This document shows, piece by piece, positions 16,554-22,760 of a stretch of DNA of 37,962 nucleotides. The notes under the pieces are model-generated. The model was not told the DNA's origin. It did no database searches and saw only the letters and a list, made by a program, of their open reading frames with translations. This DNA comes from a virus. The number at the start of each line of letters is the position of its first letter. The stretch's first letter is position 1. The translations under genes and the position numbers were made by a program. The DNA lies in the IMG/VR virus record IMGVR_UViG_3300027759_000202, positions 1 to 37,962 of that record; one strand, given 5' to 3'.

Positions 16554-17269
16554 TAATAGTTACCAGCGTAGATGTTGAACCGCTGCCGTGTAGCCACGAT
16601 GGCGTAGGGCATGGACATAACATCGTCGGGGTTGTTGATGCGCTTGAGGTTGCGCTTGCTGGTCATGGCTATGCGCGAAACCTGTGGGCTGGGCTCAACG
16701 CCAAACTCGGGCGCAAACTCCATAGCCAAATTGTAGGTGAACGCCCGCAGGTAGCCTGGCGGGTAGTACATCACGGTGGCCAAGTTGGCGGGGCGGTCTA
16801 GCTCTTGGACGCTGACAAAATGCCATTCCAACTCGCGGGTTGGCCTTGGATAGATTGTCAGTGTAATGTCAGGAAAGCCCATATTGACCCAGCAGACTTG
16901 CGGGTATGTGGACGTAACAGTCTTAACAGCAATACCGTTGTACTGCTGCTGGTTAATAAATTTGATGCCAAAACTGACGTTGGTGCCTGGGTCGCGGTAG
17001 TAGGTGGCGTCATCTATCAAGATGGGGCGCAAGCCTACAAAGTCGCCGCTAGGGCCGAGTGTGCGGCTGATAAAGCCAGCAGGCCACAAAAAGGTTTGGT
17101 CTTGGGTAACGAAGGTGGAAAGGCGCTCGGTATTCCACGAATCAATCATCTGATTGAGCGCCATGAGCGCGTCTTGGGATACAGATGCGGAAGGGGTTTC
17201 GCCCTCGGCTAACACGCCAAGCAACCTTAATGACCGATTGATTTGGTCGCCAGCAGTGTATGTCGCCAT
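16553..17269 (-). CDS. P22 gp4-like tail accessory factor (head-to-tail adaptor)
   Basis: The 238-aa protein has the gp4 features: an N-terminal helical part with TAGDQINRSLRLLGVLAEGE and ALMALNQMIDSWNTERL, then a beta-rich region with TLTIYPRP and a helical C terminus (RAFTYNLAMEFAPEFGVEPS). In P22 gp4 binds the portal ring after DNA packaging and is the platform for gp10. Its stop and the gp10-like start overlap (TAATG), so the two are coupled. Confidence 0.85.
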   Translation of the reverse strand: MATYTAGDQINRSLRLLGVLAEGETPSASVSQDALMALNQMIDSWNTERLSTFVTQDQTFLWPAGFISRTLGPSGDFVGLRPILIDDATYYRDPGTNVSFGIKFINQQQYNGIAVKTVTSTYPQVCWVNMGFPDITLTIYPRPTRELEWHFVSVQELDRPANLATVMYYPPGYLRAFTYNLAMEFAPEFGVEPSPQVSRIAMTSKRNLKRINNPDDVMSMPYAIVATRQRFNIYAGNY

Positions 17270-17271
17270 GA

Positions 17272-17457
17272 CTAGGCTCCTTCAGTTTCAGTTCTACGAC
17301 GGCGCTTAACTTCCAGTGCGTTTACAGGAGCCGCCTCACTAATTACGGGCGTATCCAGAGTATATCGTGTCCAGCCGTTCTTTTCATCAAACTGGGCTTC
17401 AAGTTCCATCGTCGCTACTTTGCGACCGTGGACAGGATGGGACAGGTAGATTTGCAT
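17272..17457 (-). CDS. Small hypothetical protein, 61 aa
   Basis: A short protein with a beta-like N terminus (MQIYLSHPVHGRKVATMELEA) and a basic C terminus (VKRRRRTETEGA). It lies between a terminator (17462-17482) and the gp4-like gene, with only 2 bp to the latter. In this position many podoviruses carry a small head-completion gene, but nothing in the sequence proves such a role. Confidence 0.68.
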   Translation of the reverse strand: MQIYLSHPVHGRKVATMELEAQFDEKNGWTRYTLDTPVISEAAPVNALEVKRRRRTETEGA

Positions 17458-17461
17458 AAGT

Positions 17462-17482
17462 AAAAGGGGGCTTTTGGCCCCC
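17462..17482 (-). terminator. Terminator-like hairpin between head and tail genes
   Basis: Plus strand shows GGGGGC (17466-17471), a five-base loop and GCCCCC (17477-17482), flanked by aaaa on the left, so the minus-strand RNA has a GC stem followed by UUUU. It directly follows the 137-aa gene and would reduce read-through from capsid genes into gp4/gp10. Confidence 0.7.
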
Positions 17483-17487
17483 TCCTT

Positions 17488-17901
17488 TTAGCTTGCGCCG
17501 TGGATGATGGCGAAGTTAATGATGACAGCCTCAGAATATGAAGTTGCACTTAGATTGCGCAAGGTAATCAAAGCAGAGCCAGCAGCTAAATAGGAAACGT
17601 AAGTGGTGTAAGCACCAGCCGCGCTACCAGTAGTATTGCTAGAAACGCACACAATAATTGTGTCATTAATGCTGATTATGCTGTTGGTCAAGGTAAACGA
17701 CACAGCAGCTCCTCCAGCCAATGCTGCGTTGTTCATTGTGATGCGACCAGCAGACTTGTTCAGAGTTACCCCTGTTGTCTTGTCTGTTGCTTGCGTCACA
17801 GCGCCTTGTGCTGCTGCGGAATAGCCAATTTCTTGGCTAGCGTAGCAGGTAGTGAATTCGGGGTCGCTATACGCAACGCCGCTTGCTTGGGTATTTGGCA
17901 T
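17488..17901 (-). CDS. Head-associated (decoration-like) protein, 137 aa
   Basis: The start at ATG 17901 is chosen because AAAGGAAAC lies just upstream and the longer ORF would run back through a terminator hairpin. The product is small, beta-rich and Ala/Thr/Ser-rich without charge clusters (TTGVTLNKSAGRITMNNAAL), the composition of capsid decoration or head-fibre proteins. It lies one gene away from the coat gene between two terminators. The function is inferred from place and composition only. Confidence 0.6.
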   Translation of the reverse strand: MPNTQASGVAYSDPEFTTCYASQEIGYSAAAQGAVTQATDKTTGVTLNKSAGRITMNNAALAGGAAVSFTLTNSIISINDTIIVCVSSNTTGSAAGAYTTYVSYLAAGSALITLRNLSATSYSEAVIINFAIIHGAS

Positions 17902-17914
17902 GATTGTTTCCTTT

Positions 17915-17937
17915 AAAAATGGGGGCCGAAGCCCCCA
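17915..17937 (-). terminator. Strong terminator with TTCG tetraloop
   Basis: Reading minus strand, TGGGGGC-TTCG-GCCCCCA (17937-17920) is followed by TTTTT (17919-17915): a perfect 7-bp stem with the very stable UUCG tetraloop and a U run. It follows the 129-aa gene and lies just before the ribosome-binding site of the 137-aa gene, so it probably lowers expression downstream of the capsid genes. Confidence 0.85.
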
Positions 17938-17944
17938 CTTAGGT

Positions 17945-18334
17945 TTAGGCCATGCGGTACAAAGTCCAGGCGCCGTCGCCTGTCTTGCGTGCACGCCATG
18001 CGGCTGAAGTCAGCGTTGCAGAAGTAACCGTGCCAACCAAAGTCCAGCCAGTTCCCGTTGCAATAGTGAGAGTGCCTGCACCTGTGTTGATGAAGTTAAC
18101 TTCAAAAGAGCTGTTGTTTTTGGCGCTGGAAACCAGAGCCTCAACGTCAGCCACTGTAGGCAAAGTAATCGAAGCGGTTGCGCCGCTATAGATGACGATG
18201 CCGTTGGTGAGTTCAGCAGCGGTCAAAGTAGCAGCCGCCGCCTTAGAGACGGGGGTGCTTTGAACGCCCATGTTAACTTCACTCAGATTGCCGTCACCAA
18301 GTTGGTAACCGCCTGCGCCATTAGGTAGAGCCAT
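17945..18334 (-). CDS. Head-associated (decoration/stabilisation-like) protein, 129 aa
   Basis: A small beta-rich protein (MALPNGAGGYQLGDGNLSEV) lying 25 bp downstream of the coat gene, with the light Ala/Thr/Gly/Ser composition seen in capsid decoration proteins. The first third, with GVQSTPVSKAAAATLTAAEL and GATASITLPTVADVEAL, resembles domains of phage head decoration or fibre proteins. A strong terminator follows, so it is co-transcribed with coat at high level. The exact role is inferred. Confidence 0.6.
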   Translation of the reverse strand: MALPNGAGGYQLGDGNLSEVNMGVQSTPVSKAAAATLTAAELTNGIVIYSGATASITLPTVADVEALVSSAKNNSSFEVNFINTGAGTLTIATGTGWTLVGTVTSATLTSAAWRARKTGDGAWTLYRMA

Positions 18335-18359
18335 GATAAATTTCCTTCAAAAGAATTGA

Positions 18360-19568
18360 TTAACCCCAGAGACGGCAAGCCATCTGTGGACGAATGGTGC
18401 TGAAGCCATACAGAACGTCAATACGGCAAGGCATACGGTCGTTGTTGATGTCGTACTGACGAACAACGCGCAAGCTGATACCGTTATGGACAGAACGTGC
18501 AGCCATGTCAACGCCTTGGGGCAGCAACAGGTCAGCAGTAGCGAAGGTTATGGCGTCCTTGTGGTAAACCAGATTCTGTGCGTAAGCAGTAGAAGCGGCG
18601 CCTTGGAAGGTCACAGCCTTGCTGTTTTGCGGCAGAACGTCCACAGTGGCCAAGGCATGGTTAGCCGAGTACATTGGGGCGACGGTCACAGTCCAGGTGC
18701 CAGACACAGCGGTAGCGTCAACCAAAGCCACGAACTGGAACAACGAACCTGTGGTTTCACGGGTTTGTGGGTTCACAGCGAAGCAGCTTGCAATGGTAAA
18801 CACGTCGCCAGCCTTGATGGTCGTAGTCACCGAACCTTGGGTCAAGGTCAGGGTAGACGAACCTTCAGAGGTCACAGCAGCGCCAGTAGTCGTGGAGGCC
18901 GAAGCATCACGCGAACCAGTAGTGAACTGCTTGATCGACTGAGACATATTGATTTCTTCATAGCCCAGCACGCCGGTGCCCATCATGCCGTTCTTGAACT
19001 GCTTGCTGATGGTGTCGGTGGGATTGAACAAACCTTTCATGCCTTCAACCAGACCAGCGTTTGCAGCGGGGTTAACCGTTGCATAACGGGGCGACATCAC
19101 AGCAGCGTTTTCGTTCAGCTTCTGCTGGGCTTGGAGCAAGACCAACGAAGTAGAAGGAGTGGTGCCAGGAGTGCCAACGCTGTTGCCGATGGTCTTAAAG
19201 CAGTTAGCAACATCAGCGTCAATGCTGGAGGCCAACTGGCTAATACGCGGCTTCAATACGCGCTCTGCGAAGTCATCCAATTGCATGGTCAGTTCAGCAG
19301 ATGTGAAGTTGACGCCAATATGCTTTTGGTTGGCAACCGTCAAAGTGGTGAACTGCTCGTTGTCGTCCTGAACTTGCAGGGCGGCACCGTCAGTGACCAA
19401 AGCGCGGTCAGGCAGGCGAATACGCAGAGTAGAACCGATCTTGGCACCTTCAACAGCAAAGCTGTCGTCGTACTGACGGTTAACGTTACGGGTGATCACC
19501 AGATTGTTCTCGAGGATTTCGAGAGCCTTCCGTGTGATCATATCAATGGTTAGGATACTATTAGACAT
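18360..19568 (-). CDS. Major capsid (coat) protein, P22 gp5-like
   Basis: The 402-aa protein has P22 coat family features: N-terminal helix with SILTIDMITRKALEILENNL, then YDDSFAVEGAKIGSTLRIRL and a central ISQLASSIDADVANCF region, and the C-terminal segment RQYDINNDRMPCRIDVLYGF with ICRL-like end. It forms the icosahedral shell on an HK97-type fold with an inserted domain. It follows the scaffold gene by 21 bp and its length is near P22 gp5 (430 aa). Confidence 0.9.
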   Translation of the reverse strand: MSNSILTIDMITRKALEILENNLVITRNVNRQYDDSFAVEGAKIGSTLRIRLPDRALVTDGAALQVQDDNEQFTTLTVANQKHIGVNFTSAELTMQLDDFAERVLKPRISQLASSIDADVANCFKTIGNSVGTPGTTPSTSLVLLQAQQKLNENAAVMSPRYATVNPAANAGLVEGMKGLFNPTDTISKQFKNGMMGTGVLGYEEINMSQSIKQFTTGSRDASASTTTGAAVTSEGSSTLTLTQGSVTTTIKAGDVFTIASCFAVNPQTRETTGSLFQFVALVDATAVSGTWTVTVAPMYSANHALATVDVLPQNSKAVTFQGAASTAYAQNLVYHKDAITFATADLLLPQGVDMAARSVHNGISLRVVRQYDINNDRMPCRIDVLYGFSTIRPQMACRLWG

Positions 19569-19589
19569 GAAAAAAAGTCCTTAAAAAAG

Positions 19590-20354
19590 TTAGCGGTTTG
19601 CCTGCGCTTGCAATTTTCTAATCTGCCGTGCCCTTTCGGCTTCTATCCACTGCGAATCCGACATGGTCTTGATAGACCGTGGATCAGTAGTGTCAAAGGC
19701 CGGTGATCCAGTGGATCGGGCGGTAACAGGCGAGATCGGTGCTGGCGCCGACGTGGTACGTTTCACGGGAGGATCAGCAGCCAGTTTGGCCTCAATCTTC
19801 CCAATTTCTTTTGCCTGACCGAGTGGCGACATACGGGAAATACGTTCCGCGTCCTTGGGGTTAGAACCGAGGTAGTAAGCTAACTCAGGCCCAACATCCG
19901 AAGATCGGATCGTCTCTGCCATCACGTCAGTGATCGGAAGTTTGGGGTTGTACGCAACTTGTTCAAAGTCCTCGTACTTGCCGCGAGCTTCTTCTTCACG
20001 TTCGTGGTAGCTTTCAAGAATTTGCGACTGCTGCCTGGCCGCGTCCCGTTTAGCGACTAGTTCTTCTGCACGCTGAAGGGCCAATGCTTCCGCATAGGCT
20101 TCTGGTGTTTCAAACTGGTCAACGGACTGGGCGGCTGGAGCCTTCAGCGTTTGCATTTCTGCTTGGCGCTGCGCTTGTTCTCGTTCCCACTTTCGTTGCT
20201 CTCTTGCAAGGCGTTTACCAATAGCTGCGTCCAAATCTTCTTGTGTGAAGGTCTTGGGCGTTTCTACTTCCGGCGTTTTAACTTCAGTCTCAGGCGCAGC
20301 CGTTGCAACCTGATCTGGCACGGACTCAACTTCCGCTAGGATTTCATCTGACAT
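19590..20354 (-). CDS. Capsid scaffolding protein
   Basis: The 254-aa, highly charged, helical protein is rich in Glu, Gln, Ala and Arg (for example AREQRKWEREQAQRQAE) with an acidic N terminus (MSDEILAEVESVPDQ) and a basic C terminus (ERARQIRKLQAQANR) of the type that binds coat. Scaffolds guide procapsid assembly and leave before packaging. It is immediately upstream of the coat gene in the standard order. The predicted start has only a weak Shine-Dalgarno and is preceded by two palindromes (20361-20391), which may matter for control. Confidence 0.82.
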   Translation of the reverse strand: MSDEILAEVESVPDQVATAAPETEVKTPEVETPKTFTQEDLDAAIGKRLAREQRKWEREQAQRQAEMQTLKAPAAQSVDQFETPEAYAEALALQRAEELVAKRDAARQQSQILESYHEREEEARGKYEDFEQVAYNPKLPITDVMAETIRSSDVGPELAYYLGSNPKDAERISRMSPLGQAKEIGKIEAKLAADPPVKRTTSAPAPISPVTARSTGSPAFDTTDPRSIKTMSDSQWIEAERARQIRKLQAQANR

Positions 20355-20360
20355 TTTTTC

Positions 20361-20391
20361 GATTCTATAGAATCCCTGGTGAGCGCACCAG
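20361..20391. promoter_or_regulatory. Two palindromes before the scaffold start codon
   Basis: A perfect 14-bp palindrome GATTCTATAGAATC (20361-20374) is followed by a 6-bp hairpin CTGGTG-AGCG-CACCAG (20376-20391), all within the 51-bp gap upstream of the scaffold start. In RNA the two could form tandem stem-loops near the weak ribosome-binding site. TATAGA within the first could also act as a -10 element. Role not known. Confidence 0.5.
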
Positions 20392-20405
20392 TACGTTTTT
20401 GGGCA

Positions 20406-20552
20406 TTATGCCGTATCTTCTGGCGCCGGTGGCATTTGCTCTTTGGCTAAATTCTGTACTGTCTGGACAAGTTGGAACACTTCTTGGTAAGGGCGTGTGC
20501 CTAAGTATCCAAGAATTTGATTTACTAGCTCGACGGGTAAAGTAAGGTTCAT
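20406..20552 (-). CDS. Small hypothetical protein, 48 aa
   Basis: ATG 20552 follows a good AGAGGAAA ribosome-binding site and overlaps the preceding stop by 4 bp (ATGA). The 48-aa product is helical with amphipathic repeats (PVELVNQILGYLGTRPYQEV) and a proline-rich acidic end (PPAPEDTA). Its place just upstream of scaffold suggests an assembly-related role, but none is known to me. Confidence 0.68.
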   Translation of the reverse strand: MNLTLPVELVNQILGYLGTRPYQEVFQLVQTVQNLAKEQMPPAPEDTA

Positions 20553-20797
20553 GGGTTGATTTCCTCTTGAGTTACGGGAGTTGTACTATATTCCATCCAT
20601 TGCTGCTCAGATTGCATCCAAGCAAAGTCAGTTGTCTCAGTTGCGTCTGGCTTGATAGGACGTACCACCCAACCAGGCGGGCTCCACCAAACCACTTCTT
20701 CACCATCACCAGCAACAGGTGGCTCTGGCACTTCTTCCCAGCCTTCTGTGCCATCAGTTTCTGGTTTAGGAATTGATCCAAGTTTAGAGTAAAGCAT
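20549..20797 (-). CDS. Small hypothetical protein, 82 aa
   Basis: An acidic, tryptophan-rich small protein (for example WEEVPEPPVAG, EEVVWWSPPGWVV, DFAWMQSEQQWMEY). It lies between the LamG-like protein and the 48-aa gene, with 1 bp and 4-bp-overlap junctions. The Trp/Pro pattern recalls small fibre-associated proteins of phages, but no function can be assigned. Confidence 0.7.
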   Translation of the reverse strand: MLYSKLGSIPKPETDGTEGWEEVPEPPVAGDGEEVVWWSPPGWVVRPIKPDATETTDFAWMQSEQQWMEYSTTPVTQEEINP

Positions 20798-20798
20798 A

Positions 20799-22760
20799 TT
20801 AATAATCCAAGAACTGTGATGTTGGTGAAGTAAAGTTGGCGGTGTAACGAGCAGCTTTGGTTATACGCAGATCGTCTATGTAACCGTTTAACGCAGTTGT
20901 GCCGGTTCTGCTTGCCCCAACATACAAAATACTTGTTTGGTTAAAGTTATCAGTTATTGCTGTTCCGCTAGTTACATCTGACGTTCCATTAAGATATATT
21001 TTTACATTGCCAGTAGCAGTTCCAGAACGGACAACTGCAAAATAATACCAAGTTGATGCAGCTAAAGACGTAGCACCAGTAAGATTTGAAGCGGTATAAC
21101 TAAACTGAAGTTTATTTCCAGATGTTACGTTTAAGCTCCAGCCGGTTGACGCTGCGCCTTTACTGACAATTCCATACGCAACCCCAATAGCGTTTAAATA
21201 AACCCATCCTTCAATGGTAAAATCACCTGCGTTTATTTGAAGGTTTGGCGTGTCAATAGCAGTTAACCAGTCTCCTGTGCCATCAAAAGCCATTGAAGCA
21301 CCACCAAACTTAAACTGCGTGGTGCTAATCTGAGCATTGCCAACGGTTATTAAATTGCTTTGCATGGCATTGTCGTAAATGCCGCCGTTGACGTAGTTAA
21401 GCAGAATAGATGTATTTGTGATTGCTGTTAATGGCGCAGTTGGTGGCGTAAAGGCTGCGGTGTAAACTGCTGTGCCTTTTACTACCCGCAGATTAGAGAT
21501 ATAACCCGCCATAAAACTAGCAGATGAAACGCCAGAACGCCCAATAGAAGAATTATTTTGCGTAAGAGTTAAAGCTATTGTTGAAGCCGTACCTGCAACG
21601 CCATTAACATATCCAGTAACTGTTGTACCGTTATAAACCCAAGCAACATGATTCCATGTATTTACAGTTAACGCAGTTGTTGCTAATGATGTACTTGTTG
21701 ATCGAATATAACAAAGAACACCAGATGAATTAATTTGAAATCCGATTCCAGTAGTTGCGGCGGATGTTCTGGTATCAAATAATAAAATATCTTGTAATGA
21801 AGATAAATATACCCATGCTTCTACAGTAAAAGAACCCGTAAATTGAAATGCAACATTTGCACCTGCGTTTAAATAGTCCGATGTACCATTAAAATACCCA
21901 CTACCACCAATCACAGATGTGGAATATGCCGAGCCCATGCTAAAAGGGCTAAAGCGTTGGACAGATGGAGTGCCTGTAGCAGTAATAGCAAAATTGTTTG
22001 TGCTATTGTCTTTAAAATAATTTGATTGGCAAGTAAGTAAAGACGTATTGGTTATGGCTGTTAACGGTGCAGTTGGTGGCGTAAAAGCTGCGGTGTAAAG
22101 AGCAGTTCCTTTAAGAACACGAATATTACTGATATAGCCTGGAAAATATCTAGCTAACTCACTAAATTGTCTACCTATTAATGCTATTTCTGAAGTAGAT
22201 ATGTTGGTGCTATTAGCTGATGAACCTGCAGAAACACCATTGACATAAAATGTCATTGTGCTGCCTGATCTAACGCCAGCTAAATGAACCCAAGTATTTA
22301 AAGATAAAGCTGTTGGCCCATTTATTTGAGTTGCAACTGTACTTGAACCAACAAGAAAATAAGGAATAAGTGTAGATAAAACACCTATTGCAATTCCATT
22401 AGGAGATGTAGTACTATTTCCTAAAGTACTAAAAATAGCAGTAGCTGTTGATGGAGTAGCAGTTAAATATAACCATCCTTCTACAGTTAAATTACCAGTA
22501 CCAAATTGCCATGCAGCATTTGCTGCTGCGGATAAATAATCCCCTGTCCCATTAAAAGAATTACTCCAATTAGGGCCAAACGGACTTACCGAGCCTTGGG
22601 TTGGTGTGCCGTTACGGGTAATAGTAAAAGCGTTACTACTGGAATCTATAAACGTATTGTTCTGAGCGCCATTAGTTCCATTGCCGTGAAGCAATAGAGT
22701 GACGTATTTCCAAAATGGATCAAAAACATACGCCATCAAATGATGAAAAATACCACTCAT
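20799..22760 (-). CDS. Putative receptor-binding/tail protein with three LamG-like (concanavalin A-type) domains
   Basis: ATG 22760 is chosen because it overlaps the upstream stop as ATGA; a start at 22787 would overlap by 31 bp. The 653-aa protein consists of three tandem LamG/concanavalin A-like jelly-roll domains (about residues 15-225, 226-440, 441-653). Each has FNGTGDYL-type strands (NSFNGTGDYL, YFNGTSDYL, FDGTGDWL), an NLTVEGW/SFTVEAW/DFTIEGW strand, and a GYI(S/D)(N/D)(I/L)R strand near the end. Such domains bind sugars in phage adsorption proteins. The central part of the gene is visibly AT-rich compared with neighbours, suggesting recent acquisition. Confidence 0.82.
   Translation of the reverse strand: MSGIFHHLMAYVFDPFWKYVTLLLHGNGTNGAQNNTFIDSSSNAFTITRNGTPTQGSVSPFGPNWSNSFNGTGDYLSAAANAAWQFGTGNLTVEGWLYLTATPSTATAIFSTLGNSTTSPNGIAIGVLSTLIPYFLVGSSTVATQINGPTALSLNTWVHLAGVRSGSTMTFYVNGVSAGSSANSTNISTSEIALIGRQFSELARYFPGYISNIRVLKGTALYTAAFTPPTAPLTAITNTSLLTCQSNYFKDNSTNNFAITATGTPSVQRFSPFSMGSAYSTSVIGGSGYFNGTSDYLNAGANVAFQFTGSFTVEAWVYLSSLQDILLFDTRTSAATTGIGFQINSSGVLCYIRSTSTSLATTALTVNTWNHVAWVYNGTTVTGYVNGVAGTASTIALTLTQNNSSIGRSGVSSASFMAGYISNLRVVKGTAVYTAAFTPPTAPLTAITNTSILLNYVNGGIYDNAMQSNLITVGNAQISTTQFKFGGASMAFDGTGDWLTAIDTPNLQINAGDFTIEGWVYLNAIGVAYGIVSKGAASTGWSLNVTSGNKLQFSYTASNLTGATSLAASTWYYFAVVRSGTATGNVKIYLNGTSDVTSGTAITDNFNQTSILYVGASRTGTTALNGYIDDLRITKAARYTANFTSPTSQFLDY

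Noticed and set aside
18486-19553. Long open frame (355 codons) on the plus strand opposite the coat gene
   Set aside because: It is fully antisense to a convincing P22-type coat gene, has low-complexity residue runs typical of a shadow frame, no ribosome-binding site, and no recognisable motif.
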